This document shows positions 44,143-53,015 of a stretch of DNA of 64,000 nucleotides, piece by piece (the first letter of the stretch is position 1; every line of letters begins with the position of its first letter). The notes under the pieces are model-generated. The model did not search any database. It saw only the letters and a program-made list of their open reading frames with translations, and was not told the origin of the DNA. A program made the translations under genes and the position numbers. Source of the stretch: Thermohalobaculum sp039821125 (GTDB taxonomy: Bacteria > Pseudomonadota > Alphaproteobacteria > Rhodobacterales > Rhodobacteraceae); assembly GCA_039821125.1 (NCBI GenBank), contig JBCBOR010000007.1, forward strand, positions 46,156-110,155. Reading direction: 5' to 3'.

Positions 44143-45150
44143 ATGAGCGATGCCTCCGATCCAGCGCCGTCCGCGGCCCCGAAGCGCAGCGACTGGAACC
44201 ATCGGCCCGACCTGCCGATCCGGGTCTCGCCGTTCTTCAGATGGCCGCCCGATCCGGTCGCGATGCTGCGCTGGCTGTGGGTCAACTGGTTCTGGCTGAC
44301 GGAACGCTCGATCCTGATCGGTGTCGCGCTGATCTGCTGGACGTGGTTCCAGCCGCCGCTCGAGGCGATGCGCGAGCTGGCACCGGACTGGATCGCGCAG
44401 ATCTGGGTCCGCAACATGATCCTGATGACATTGGTCGCAGGCGGGCTGCATTTCTTCTTCTACACGCTGTCAGGGCAGGGCAAGCGGCTGAAATACGACG
44501 CCCGCGATCTGGCGAAGAAGGGACGGATGTTCACCTTTGCCAACCAGACCCATGACAACATGTTCTGGACGCTGACCAGCGGGGTCGGCTTCTGGACCGC
44601 CTATGAGGTGCTGACCTTCTGGATGATGGCGAACGGGTGGATCCCGGTGCTGATGTGGGCGGACAATCCTGTCTGGTTCGTCCTGCTGTTCGTGCTGACG
44701 CCGGTCTGGATCTCGTTCCACTTCTACTGGATCCACCGGGCGCTGCACTGGCCGCCGCTCTATCGGTTGGCGCACGCGCTGCACCACCGGAACACCAATG
44801 TCGGGCCGTGGTCAGGGCTGTCGATGCACCCGGTCGAGCACCTGATGTTCTTCTCGTCCATTGCCGTGCACTGGGTGCTGGCCGCGCATCCGCTGCATAT
44901 CCTCTTTCACATGCAGCATCAGGCGCTTACGGCGGCGACCTCGCATACAGGGTTCGAAAGCCTGGTCATCAAGGACAAGAACCGGTTGGCGCTGGGCACG
45001 TTCCACCACCAGATGCATCACCGCTATTTCGAGTGCAATTACGGCAACCTCGAGATGCCGTGGGACAAGTGGTTCGGCTCGTTCCACGATGGGACCGAGG
45101 ACGGGCACCAGCGGATGCTGGCGCAGCGTCGCCGGGTGATGGGGCGGTAG
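44143..45150 (+). CDS. sterol desaturase / fatty acid hydroxylase superfamily protein
   Basis: 335 aa integral membrane di-iron enzyme. Helices near 45-75, 90-110, 150-190. Histidine boxes: HFYWIHRALH, HALHHRNTN and HHQMHHRYFECNYG, plus HPVEHL. The reaction is likely a lipid hydroxylation or desaturation; substrate unknown. The stop is one base from the convergent PNPOx-family gene. Confidence 0.88.
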   Translation: MSDASDPAPSAAPKRSDWNHRPDLPIRVSPFFRWPPDPVAMLRWLWVNWFWLTERSILIGVALICWTWFQPPLEAMRELAPDWIAQIWVRNMILMTLVAGGLHFFFYTLSGQGKRLKYDARDLAKKGRMFTFANQTHDNMFWTLTSGVGFWTAYEVLTFWMMANGWIPVLMWADNPVWFVLLFVLTPVWISFHFYWIHRALHWPPLYRLAHALHHRNTNVGPWSGLSMHPVEHLMFFSSIAVHWVLAAHPLHILFHMQHQALTAATSHTGFESLVIKDKNRLALGTFHHQMHHRYFECNYGNLEMPWDKWFGSFHDGTEDGHQRMLAQRRRVMGR

Positions 45151-45151
45151 C

Positions 45152-45775
45152 CTAGCCCGGCTGGTTGCCGATCCACTGTTTCAACTCGGCATTCTCCGCT
45201 TCGAGCTGAGCGATCCGTTGCGCCAGTTTCGCGGTCGCGAGGCGGATGGTTTCCTCGTCATGCAGGGCAGGGATGTGCTGCGGGCAATTCACGTCCCAGG
45301 CCTCGACGGTGATCAGAAACACCCGCTCGGGCCGGGCGCGATAGTCCGGGTCCGCGAGGCGTTCCAGCAGCGCCGGGTCATCCTCGACCACCCGCGCCCG
45401 GCCCCAGAGCTTCACGCGCCGCTGGTTGGTGTAGTCCATGAAAAACAGGTGCACCCGGTCGTTGCCGTCGAGATTGCCCAGCGAGACATACTGCTGGTTG
45501 CCGTGGAAATCCGCGAAGGCCAGCGTCTTCTCGTCCAGCACCTTGAGGAACCCTTGCGGCCCGCCGCGGTGCTGGATGTAGGGATGACCGTCCTCGCCCA
45601 CGGACGCCATGTAGAACGAGACACGGGACGCGAGGAAGGCGGCCAGATCTTCGGTCACGGTGGTCTGCCAGTCGCGCGTCTCGATCTGCTTTTGATAGGT
45701 CTCGCGCGAGCCAAGCGCTGTCTGACGGGCCTTCACCGCATCGGTGAAGGCGATGTCGCTGGCAAATCCGGTCAT
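45152..45775 (-). CDS. pyridoxamine 5'-phosphate oxidase-like flavoprotein
   Basis: 207 aa split-barrel protein. SFYMASVGEDGHPYIQHRGG, FHGNQQYVSLGNLDGNDRVHLFFMDYTNQRRVKLWG and the tail WDVNCPQHIPAL fit this COG3576-like group. A C-terminal coiled coil (RIAQLEAENAELKQWI) follows. FMN binding likely; substrate unknown, and it is not PdxH itself. Confidence 0.85.
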   Translation of the reverse strand: MTGFASDIAFTDAVKARQTALGSRETYQKQIETRDWQTTVTEDLAAFLASRVSFYMASVGEDGHPYIQHRGGPQGFLKVLDEKTLAFADFHGNQQYVSLGNLDGNDRVHLFFMDYTNQRRVKLWGRARVVEDDPALLERLADPDYRARPERVFLITVEAWDVNCPQHIPALHDEETIRLATAKLAQRIAQLEAENAELKQWIGNQPG

Positions 45776-45865
45776 CCGGGCACGTCCTTTGCTGCCGCCG
45801 GTCGATGGGCGGCCAGTCTGGCCGCTGATGCGCGGCGCAGCAAGGCGCGGACGCGGCGTTCGGCG

Positions 45866-46513
45866 TCAGTTCACAAGCTTGTCGATCCTGACGCCCAGGG
45901 TCACGGCGCCGATCGGCTCGCCGTTTTCCGGATCGGTGACGGTCAGGCTGACCTGGGTCTGCACCTGCTGGGTCGAATCGTCGAACTCCAGTTCCGAGAT
46001 GTGCACCGCATCGGGACCAAGAAGATAGGTCTCCTTGTACTTGGCCTCATCGCCTTGGTAGAAATCCGAGGTCCGGTCCGAGATCGCAACGTTCAACCCG
46101 TACTGGTCCATGACGATGATCTCGGTGATCACCCCGCCTGCCTTCTCGCGCCGGTCGCGGGCGATGATCGAGGCCTGACGGTCCAGCATCTCGAGCACCA
46201 TCAGACCGCGCGATCCGCCATCGATCCATTGCTGGTCCATCGATGCGATCTCGGTCTCCTTCAGCGTACCGAAAAGCGCGTTCTGCTCCTTGATGGCAAA
46301 GATCAGCACGGGGTCTTCGATCCAGTCCTGCAGATCGGTACGGGCGTACCGGAGCACACGTTCGCCAAATTCGGCCGCGGTGGGCTGCGAGGACTGGGCC
46401 GCAGCGGCCACCGTCAGGGCGGCGGGGACAAGGCCGATCACGAAAGTCGCCGACACAAACGCGCAAAAACGTCCGAACGCGGTGGTAATTCTGAGGGGTT
46501 CAAGACTTGTCAT
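45866..46513 (-). CDS. exported PDC-sensor-like protein
   Basis: 215 aa. Signal peptide or anchor (ITTAFGRFCAFVSATFVIGL...AAAAQ), then a PAS/dCache-like domain: IIARDRREKAGGVITEIIVMDQYGLNVAISDRTSDFYQGDEAKY is the typical PDC ligand-domain pattern, and VSLTVTDPENGEPIGAVTLGV closes it. With no kinase or MCP part fused, it may be a stand-alone periplasmic sensor subunit. ATG 46513 or 46522. Confidence 0.7.
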   Translation of the reverse strand: MTSLEPLRITTAFGRFCAFVSATFVIGLVPAALTVAAAAQSSQPTAAEFGERVLRYARTDLQDWIEDPVLIFAIKEQNALFGTLKETEIASMDQQWIDGGSRGLMVLEMLDRQASIIARDRREKAGGVITEIIVMDQYGLNVAISDRTSDFYQGDEAKYKETYLLGPDAVHISELEFDDSTQQVQTQVSLTVTDPENGEPIGAVTLGVRIDKLVN

Positions 46514-46916
46514 TGGGTGCATCCTGAAGTCGCTTTGTGTTTCCAAGTAGCGGCTGCAAAGAGCCGCGGGTTTCGGGATGACGCGAAACTCAAGATCATC
46601 AACGATTACAGGGACACAGAGGACTGCCGTACTTTCCCGCAGTCCCTGTCCGGATACAATGTTCGGCCTGCCAAGACCAGTTCTATTCGACCCGTTCAGG
46701 TTGTGTCGGGGCCGGGACGAGCGGATTTGGTGCACGCAAACCCGCGCCCGCCTGTGCCCGAAGCCGCTGACGGTCCCAAGGGTCGGGGCGGATTTTACCG
46801 GCCGGCGTGACCGAACGATGGCGCGTCTGCGCCAATATCCGGGAGGTACTGTGGCATGATGCTGGCGGGCGAGAGCGACCCTGACACCGGTGCGCGCGGG
46901 CGCGCTGACCGGCTGT
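46514..46916. other. 403-base interval without a convincing gene
   Basis: Lies between the start of the PDC-like gene and the end of bpt. It should hold the promoter of the former. It contains a nested inverted repeat at 46608-46649 and a GC-rich imperfect hairpin near 46885-46912 that may end bpt transcription. Open frames across it lack ribosome-binding sites. Confidence 0.5.
46608..46649. repeat. nested inverted repeats
   Basis: ACAGGGAC (46608-46615) pairs with GTCCCTGT (46642-46649); inside, GGACTGC (46621-46627) pairs with GCAGTCC (46639-46645). The right arms overlap, so the two hairpins are mutually exclusive. Confidence 0.5.
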
Positions 46917-47717
46917 TTAGTCCATGAGTTCCGACTGGATCGCCTGATAGCGCCTGGACTGCCAGTCGTGGATATCCTCGCGGTTGGAGAACCGGTGCCA
47001 GTTCGATCCGTCACACAGTTCGAACGGGCGGTAGCCGATCTTGTAGTCCATCTTCGGCGAGCCCGAGACCCAATACCCGAGATAGACGTGGCTCAGCCCC
47101 ATCTCCCGCGCCATGGCGATGTGGTCGAGGATCATGTAGCTGCCGAGACTGCGCGCTGGATCGGACGGCTCGAAATAGGAATAGACCATCGACAGGCCGT
47201 CACCGAGCACATCCGACAGGCAGGCCGCGATCAGGGTCTGGCCGCCGGTATCGGGATCTTCCTCGAGATACTCGACGACCATGGTGTTGACCGGCGTCTC
47301 GTCGACCATCGAGGCGTAATCGAACGCATCCATATCCGCCATGCCGCCATCGGAGTGGCGCGCGCCCAGATACTGGCGGAACAGCGCAAACTGCGACTCG
47401 GTTGCCCAGGCCTCGCAGGGGCGGCGCACCAGTCTCTCGTTGCGTTTGAGGATTCGCCGCTGGGTCCGGCTGGGTTTGAACTCCCGCGTCGGGATGCGGA
47501 TCGACATGCAGGCCGAGCAGCCGACACAGGCGGGCCGATAGATCACCGACTGACTGCGCCGAAATCCCTTGAGAGACAGAGCATTGTTCACCGTAACCGC
47601 CCGGGCACCAGCCAGGGTGGTGAAGACCTTCCGCTCCTCGCGCCCTTCGAGATAGGCACAAGGCTGGGGCGCTGTCAGGTAGAATTGCGCCTTAAGGGAG
47701 GCTTCGTGATGGCTCAT
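46917..47717 (-). CDS. bpt: Bpt, aspartate/glutamate leucyltransferase
   Basis: 266 aa. Transfers Leu from Leu-tRNA to N-terminal Asp/Glu, feeding ClpAP (N-end rule). Seen: PCAYLEGREERKVFTTLAG, GFRRSQSVIYRPACVGCSAC, YSYFEPSDPARSLGSYMILDHI and LGYWVSGSPKMDYKIGYRP. Bpt rather than Aat by fold. AGGAG ribosome-binding site precedes ATG 47717. Confidence 0.95.
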   Translation of the reverse strand: MSHHEASLKAQFYLTAPQPCAYLEGREERKVFTTLAGARAVTVNNALSLKGFRRSQSVIYRPACVGCSACMSIRIPTREFKPSRTQRRILKRNERLVRRPCEAWATESQFALFRQYLGARHSDGGMADMDAFDYASMVDETPVNTMVVEYLEEDPDTGGQTLIAACLSDVLGDGLSMVYSYFEPSDPARSLGSYMILDHIAMAREMGLSHVYLGYWVSGSPKMDYKIGYRPFELCDGSNWHRFSNREDIHDWQSRRYQAIQSELMD

Positions 47718-47828
47718 TAAAACTCCTGCACCCAGCTACTCGAAAAAAGGATAACAGTTTATTACCGCTTGTCACGGGCAAGGGCGGTCTGAAATCGGGA
47801 ACTTCATCTCATTTTGATCCAGCGTTCG

Positions 47829-48278
47829 TCATTCCGGACGATTGATCACAACCGTACCCATGAAAGTGTCGTGCATGGCTCGCCTGTAAGGCGATGTTGC
47901 CAGCAGGATCCATCCTATCAACATCAGTGGCGGAAACATGACCGTGACGTAATATCCTGCCGTGTGCAGCGCGGCCGATGTATCGTCGAGGTGTTCGCCC
48001 TCGTGATCGCGGACCTCGATCCCGGTCATAATCATGCCAAGGGTCGCCGACCGGTTGCGCAGCATCAGCCAGCGATAGAGAAAGCCCGAGCAGGCAAACA
48101 GCAGCATCGCGACGACCAGACCGGCGCCCATCGTCAGGACCGTCAGGAGAAATCCGATGAAGACGACAACGAACCAGATGCCGACGATCACGACCGAGTC
48201 GATCAGAAACGCCACGAACCGGCGCAGCGGCACGCCGGCGTAGAACTGTCCATCCTGTTCCGGATCTGGAACGCCCAT
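47829..48278 (-). CDS. RDD family membrane protein
   Basis: 149 aa. FYAGVPLRRFVAFLIDSVVIVG is the RDD-type opening (Arg and Asp in the first helix region), followed by three more helices and the family's SATLGMIMTGIEV and RRAMHDTFMGTVVI segments. Possibly a transporter; unknown. Start 48278 by family precedent, or 48290. Confidence 0.85.
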   Translation of the reverse strand: MGVPDPEQDGQFYAGVPLRRFVAFLIDSVVIVGIWFVVVFIGFLLTVLTMGAGLVVAMLLFACSGFLYRWLMLRNRSATLGMIMTGIEVRDHEGEHLDDTSAALHTAGYYVTVMFPPLMLIGWILLATSPYRRAMHDTFMGTVVINRPE

Positions 48279-48359
48279 CACACCCCACATGTGCCTTGCC
48301 CCGCCTTGGTGCAAGTATGCCGCGCCAGAGGCCCGCTGTGAAGGCGCTGCCGGGCCGGG

Positions 48360-49289
48360 TCAGCTGACGGCAGAGAGACGCTCGACCGCGGCGACAACCG
48401 CTTCGGGCCGGGCGTGGTGCGGCATGTGACCGACGCCGTCCAGCAAGGTCAGGCGCGAATTCGGCAGCAGCGCATGCATCCCCTCGGCGTGCAGATTGGC
48501 CCAGACGGCCTCGTCCACGGCGCCGTGCACGATCTCGACCGGGGTGTAGAGGTTCGGATATTGCTTGGACTGGCGCTCGAGCATGGCGTTCAGATTGGTG
48601 ATGTCGTGGGCGTTGTAGCGCACGGTCCGAGGGCGCGTCGCAAGCGGCCCGCCAACATAGGCGGCGTAGCCTTCCGGGATTGGCTGGGGCGCGAAGGTGC
48701 CTTCCATGAAGCTTTCGATCAGGCCTTCCGTCGCGAAGGTCGCGATGAGATTGCTGGTCAGCGAGTCCGTCACATCGGATGCATTCAGTGTGTAGAGGAA
48801 CGAGATATCGCCGCCCCAGGGCATGGTGGCGCCGCCGAGGGTGACAAGGCCGGAGACCGCGTCGGGCGCGTCGATCCCCCAGGCCATGGTCAGCGCGCCG
48901 CCCCAGCTATGGCCGACAATGATCGGGCGTTCCGCGCCAAGCTCGGCCGTTGCCTGCCGCAGCAGCGCAGCCTGTACCGCCGGGTCCCAGCCGCGCTCGG
49001 CGATCCGGCCGGAATAGCCAAAGCCCGGCCTGTCGAACGCGATCACTCGGTGGTTCTGCGCAAGGCGCGGCGCGAGATCGAAGGTGAAGTCGCGCAGATT
49101 GCCGCTGGCGCCGTGGATCAGGACCACGGGGCGTCCCTCGCCGCGCTGCCAGTAGTGCACATCGACGCCGCCCACGGGCATGATCTCTCCAAGCGGGGGC
49201 CAGCGGCGGAGCGCCTCGTCCTCGGGCACGGCTGCGCAGGCGCCAAGCGTTGCCGCCGCTCCGGTGGTCAGAAAGGTGCGCCTCAGCAT
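48360..49289 (-). CDS. alpha/beta hydrolase, exported lipoprotein, copy 1
   Basis: 309 aa. N-terminus LRRTFLTTGAAATLGAC combines a twin-arginine pattern with a lipobox, implying a Tat-exported lipoprotein. Triad: Ser in VGHSWGGAL, Asp in GAVDEA, His in GVGHMPHH; oxyanion-hole HGASGN. Substrate unknown. Paralogue of the gene immediately upstream. Confidence 0.85.
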   Translation of the reverse strand: MLRRTFLTTGAAATLGACAAVPEDEALRRWPPLGEIMPVGGVDVHYWQRGEGRPVVLIHGASGNLRDFTFDLAPRLAQNHRVIAFDRPGFGYSGRIAERGWDPAVQAALLRQATAELGAERPIIVGHSWGGALTMAWGIDAPDAVSGLVTLGGATMPWGGDISFLYTLNASDVTDSLTSNLIATFATEGLIESFMEGTFAPQPIPEGYAAYVGGPLATRPRTVRYNAHDITNLNAMLERQSKQYPNLYTPVEIVHGAVDEAVWANLHAEGMHALLPNSRLTLLDGVGHMPHHARPEAVVAAVERLSAVS

Positions 49290-49370
49290 GGAATTCTCCG
49301 CCGTCGTCTTCACGTTTGAAGCGATACGTCCGAGGCGGGCGTCTGGATTGCCGGGGGCATTCACAACTGC

Positions 49371-50312
49371 TCAGGCAACAGCGGCGTCGATCCGCGCAAC
49401 CGCGGCAATCACCTCCTGCGGGGCGGCGTGATGGGCCATGTGGCCAACGTTGTCGAGCAGGGTCAGGCGTGCATTGCCCAGCCGTTCGCTGAACGGGATC
49501 GGCTGCCGGGCCGGGCGAATGATCGGATCCGCTGCGCCCGAGACAACCTCGACCGGCATGGTTAGACGCCCGTAATCCGGCGCCTGTCGCCGAAGCGCGG
49601 TGTTGAGGGAGGCGATGTCCTCCTTGTTCGCTTCGATCGAGTCCGGGCGCAGAGCCAGCGGAATCCCGACCGCTTCGACATAGCCGGGCGGCGGCGTTTG
49701 GGGACGGAAGTTGCGGGCGATGAACCGCTCGATCGTGCCATCCTCGAGCCCGGTGCTGAGATAGTCGAAGTAGAAGCCGATGAGCACCTCGTCGAGGCCG
49801 ATCAACTCGGCCAGCATCGGGCGCTCGGACCACGGCATCACGGCGCCCGAGACCGAGACGACGCCCGCGACACTGTCGGGTTCGGCCAGCGCCCAGGCCA
49901 TGGCGATGGCAGCGCCGAGACTGTGACCGACCAGGATCGGGCGCTGGACACCCATCTCGCGCGCGGCGGCGGCCAGCACACGCGCCTGCACGGCCGGGTC
50001 GCCGCCCCGTTCCGCCGGGCGGTCGGTATAGCCGAACCCGGGGCGGTCGAAAGCGATGGCGCGGTAATTTTCCGCCACCATGGGCGCCACGTCATAGGTG
50101 AAGTCCCTGAGGTTGCCGCCCGCACCGTGGATCATGATGACCGGGCGTCCGGTTCCGCGATCCCAGGCATGAACGTCGAGGCCGCCTGCGTTCACGATCT
50201 TGCCGATGGGCGGGTACGCGCCGTTCACATCGCCGAGCGGCGGAACAGCCCCGGTGCACGCACCCAAAAGGCCGACAGCGGTGGTCGAGGTCAGAAATCG
50301 GCGCCGGTCCAA
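49371..50312 (-). CDS. alpha/beta hydrolase, exported lipoprotein, copy 2
   Basis: 313 aa. DRRRFLTSTTAVGLLGAC is a twin-arginine plus lipobox signal. Triad: Ser in VGHSLGAAI, Asp in GAADPI, His in NVGHMAHH. TTG start at 50312 is chosen because the AGGAG sits seven bases upstream; the in-frame GTG at 50318 is too close to it. Shares long blocks (GNLRDFT, AFDRPGFGY, RPI.VGHS) with the next gene, a tandem duplication. Confidence 0.85.
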   Translation of the reverse strand: MDRRRFLTSTTAVGLLGACTGAVPPLGDVNGAYPPIGKIVNAGGLDVHAWDRGTGRPVIMIHGAGGNLRDFTYDVAPMVAENYRAIAFDRPGFGYTDRPAERGGDPAVQARVLAAAAREMGVQRPILVGHSLGAAIAMAWALAEPDSVAGVVSVSGAVMPWSERPMLAELIGLDEVLIGFYFDYLSTGLEDGTIERFIARNFRPQTPPPGYVEAVGIPLALRPDSIEANKEDIASLNTALRRQAPDYGRLTMPVEVVSGAADPIIRPARQPIPFSERLGNARLTLLDNVGHMAHHAAPQEVIAAVARIDAAVA

Positions 50313-50435
50313 GGTCACTCTCCTGCCAGTACAAAGGCTCCCAGAGGGTTGTCTACGAGATAGCGAGCCACCCGGCTGTTGCAAGGCACAGTTTCGCGAC
50401 CGGGCGCCCAGGTATGTCCCCCGCCATTCAAGGCA

Positions 50436-51257
50436 TCAGCCCGGAGCATGGCTGGCGCTGAAGTTCACGCGGACATAGTTCTCGATCAGGGCCGCGAAGA
50501 CGACCAGGATGCAGATCACCATGACCGGGTAGCCCAGCGTTGTCGTATGCGCGGTATAGTTCAGAAACGCCGCCGAGCGTGCCTGGTCCAGCAGATGGTA
50601 AAGCGGGTTCCAATCCATCGTCCAGCGGATGAAGCCCGGCAGGGTGTTCGCCACGAACAGCTTACCCGAGGTGAAGAACATGATCCGCACATAGACCGTC
50701 TTGAGCATGCTGCCCCAGCTGAAATAGCGCTGGGCGGCCAGGATCATGACGCCGACCGCAACGCCGCCGATCCAGCTCCAGATAAACGCCGTGATGAACA
50801 GCAGCGGATTGTCCATGTGCCAGACATCGCGGAACAGGTAGTTCATCGCCAGCAGCGTGCCGAACGAGAGGATGTTCTTGTAGAGGATCGACAGCGATTT
50901 GACGCAGATCATAAGGAACAGCGACATGCGTTTGTGGTTCAGCATGCCCGCGTTGACCGATCCCGAAACCGCCGTCACCGTCTGGATATGGCCGAAGAAC
51001 ACCGCGAACCCGATCAGGATGAACGTCATGTGATCGCCGCGGATCTTGGCCATGCCGCCGCCCAGCATGGTGATGATGAAATAGAACACCAGCCCCATCA
51101 CAAGCATTGGCCCGATATTCAGAAGAATGCCGAGGGCGGCGTTCTTGTGCTCGGACCTGAGCTCGCGCACCACCAGCGCATAGACCAGTTCCATGAACGC
51201 CGCGACAGCCACCGAAAAGGGCTGTTTTACGGGTTTGGCTGAGGTCGGTGGTGCCAT
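50436..51257 (-). CDS. ABC-2 type polysaccharide export permease (KpsM-like)
   Basis: 273 aa, six helices. LVVRELRSEHKNAALGILL and the C-terminal IRWTMDWNPLYHLLDQARSAAF are the pattern of capsule/O-antigen exporter permeases. It would move a lipid-linked glycan across the inner membrane with a KpsT-type ATPase, which is not in the window. Divergent from cysQ-kdsB. Confidence 0.85.
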   Translation of the reverse strand: MAPPTSAKPVKQPFSVAVAAFMELVYALVVRELRSEHKNAALGILLNIGPMLVMGLVFYFIITMLGGGMAKIRGDHMTFILIGFAVFFGHIQTVTAVSGSVNAGMLNHKRMSLFLMICVKSLSILYKNILSFGTLLAMNYLFRDVWHMDNPLLFITAFIWSWIGGVAVGVMILAAQRYFSWGSMLKTVYVRIMFFTSGKLFVANTLPGFIRWTMDWNPLYHLLDQARSAAFLNYTAHTTTLGYPVMVICILVVFAALIENYVRVNFSASHAPG

Positions 51258-51399
51258 CGTGTCTCGTCCAGGCTCCTGCGCTTGTGTCCTGTGCGGTTGC
51301 CGAGATTGGCCGGGACCGCTATTGCTGCAGCGCTTGCGGCGCTGGGTCGTTTCTGTCCTATACCGCTTGCTGTGAATAAACTCAAAATCGGGCAGTGCA

Positions 51400-52203
51400 A
51401 TGACATCACCGGATCTGGAAAACACCCTCGTGACCCTGGCGCTGGAGGCCGGCGCGAAGATCCTGGAGATCTATGCGTCGGGCGAGATGGAGACACAGGC
51501 CAAGGCCGATCAAAGCCCGGTCACCGCGGCGGACCTCGCCGCTGATGCAGTGATTGCCGCGGGTCTGGCCGCGGCCTATCCGGATATCCCGGCGGTGACC
51601 GAAGAAGGGGCGGAGAGCCATGCGCAGCAGGGGCTGAAACGGTTCTTTCTGGTCGATCCACTGGACGGCACGAAGGAATTCATCCAGCGCCGCGGCGAGT
51701 TCACGGTCAACATTGCGCTGATCGAAGATGGGCTGCCCGTCGCCGGAGTGGTCTATGCACCGGCCAAGGACCGGCTGTTCGTCACGCGCGCCGACGGCGC
51801 GGTCGAGATGGCCGTTGCGGACGGCGCGGTGGATGCGGCCTCGGCACGCGCGTTGCAGGTGACCAGGCCCGACAATACCGCGCTGACGGTGGTCGCCTCG
51901 AAATCGCATCGCGATCAAGCGACCGATGACTACATCGCACGCTTCAAGGTGGCCGATTTCAAAAGCGCGGGGTCTTCGCTGAAGTTCTGTCTGCTCGCCG
52001 CGGGTGAGGCGGATTTCTACCCGCGCCTTGGCCGGACGATGGAGTGGGACACAGCCGCGGGCCATGCGGTCCTGCGCGCGGCCGGGGGCACCGTGCTGCG
52101 CTTCGATGATCACTCCGCGTTTACCTACGGCAAGACGGGGTACGAGAACCCGTTCTTCCTGGCCATGGCGCCGGGGGTCGAACTGCCGCCTGCGGGCTCG
52201 TGA
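51400..52203 (+). CDS. cysQ: CysQ, 3'(2'),5'-bisphosphate nucleotidase
   Basis: 267 aa inositol-monophosphatase-fold enzyme hydrolysing PAP, the by-product of PAPS-dependent sulfation, to AMP. Metal sites: EEGAES, VDPLDGTKEFI and MEWDTAAGHAVLRAAGG. It is the first gene of a plus-strand glycan operon that ends with a sulfotransferase, a fitting partner. Confidence 0.95.
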   Translation: MTSPDLENTLVTLALEAGAKILEIYASGEMETQAKADQSPVTAADLAADAVIAAGLAAAYPDIPAVTEEGAESHAQQGLKRFFLVDPLDGTKEFIQRRGEFTVNIALIEDGLPVAGVVYAPAKDRLFVTRADGAVEMAVADGAVDAASARALQVTRPDNTALTVVASKSHRDQATDDYIARFKVADFKSAGSSLKFCLLAAGEADFYPRLGRTMEWDTAAGHAVLRAAGGTVLRFDDHSAFTYGKTGYENPFFLAMAPGVELPPAGS

Positions 52204-52208
52204 CGGCG

Positions 52209-53015
52209 ATGGCCGAGAGCGTTCAGATCCTGATCCCGGCGCGCTATGCGTCGACGCGGTTTCCAGGCAAGCCGCTTGCGCCGTTGCGCGGCTCGGAGGG
52301 CGCGGTCAAGTCGCTGATCCACCGCTCGTGGGAGGCTGCGGCTCAGGTATCCGGCGTAAGCGCGTGTTTTGTGGCAACCGATGACGATCGGATCGCTGAT
52401 GCGGCGCGTGCCTTCGGCGGTGAGGTTGTGATGACAGCGGAACACTGCGCAAACGGAACGGAACGCTGCGCCGACGCCATAGCAGGTGCCGGTCCGGTTC
52501 CCGACATCGTGGTGAACCTGCAGGGCGATGCTCCGCTGACCCCGCCCTGGTTCGTCGAGGATCTGATCGCTGCCATGCGCGCCCGGCCCGAGATCGAGGT
52601 CGCGACGCCGGTTCTGCGCTGTGATCGGCATGCGCTGGAGGGGTTTCTTGCCGACCGCCGGGCAGGGCGGGTTGGCGGCACCACCGCTGTCTTCGCGCGG
52701 GACGGGCGGGCGTTATACTTCTCGAAGGAAGTGATCCCCTACACTGGCAGCGCTTTGGACACCGCCGCTGAGATCCCGGTCTTTCATCATGTCGGCGTCT
52801 ACGCCTATCGGCCCGATGCGCTGCGGCGGTACCCTGACATGCCCGCGGGACCGCTCGAGCGGTGGGAGGGGCTGGAGCAGTTGCGCTTCATGGAGAACGG
52901 CGTGGATGTGCATTGTGTCGAGGTCGAGGCGCGCGGGGCCGTGTTCTGGGAACTGAACAATCCCGAGGATACGCCCCGGATCGAGGCTGTGCTGGCGGAG
53001 CGGGGCACCCCGTGA
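52209..53015 (+). CDS. kdsB: KdsB, CMP-Kdo synthetase
   Basis: 268 aa. Activates Kdo with CTP. Seen: ILIPARYASTRFPGKPLAPL, FVATDDDRIADAA, VVNLQGDAPLTPP, and HHVGVYAYRP. ATG 52209; an in-frame GTG at 52200 overlaps the cysQ stop. Given the KpsM-like exporter, it may serve capsule-type Kdo linkers as well as LPS. Confidence 0.95.
   Translation: MAESVQILIPARYASTRFPGKPLAPLRGSEGAVKSLIHRSWEAAAQVSGVSACFVATDDDRIADAARAFGGEVVMTAEHCANGTERCADAIAGAGPVPDIVVNLQGDAPLTPPWFVEDLIAAMRARPEIEVATPVLRCDRHALEGFLADRRAGRVGGTTAVFARDGRALYFSKEVIPYTGSALDTAAEIPVFHHVGVYAYRPDALRRYPDMPAGPLERWEGLEQLRFMENGVDVHCVEVEARGAVFWELNNPEDTPRIEAVLAERGTP

Noticed and set aside
46514..47014. N-terminal extension of the PDC-like protein
   Set aside because: Extension is Arg/Thr/Ser-rich, overlaps the bpt 3' end and precedes a good signal peptide that starts at 46513.
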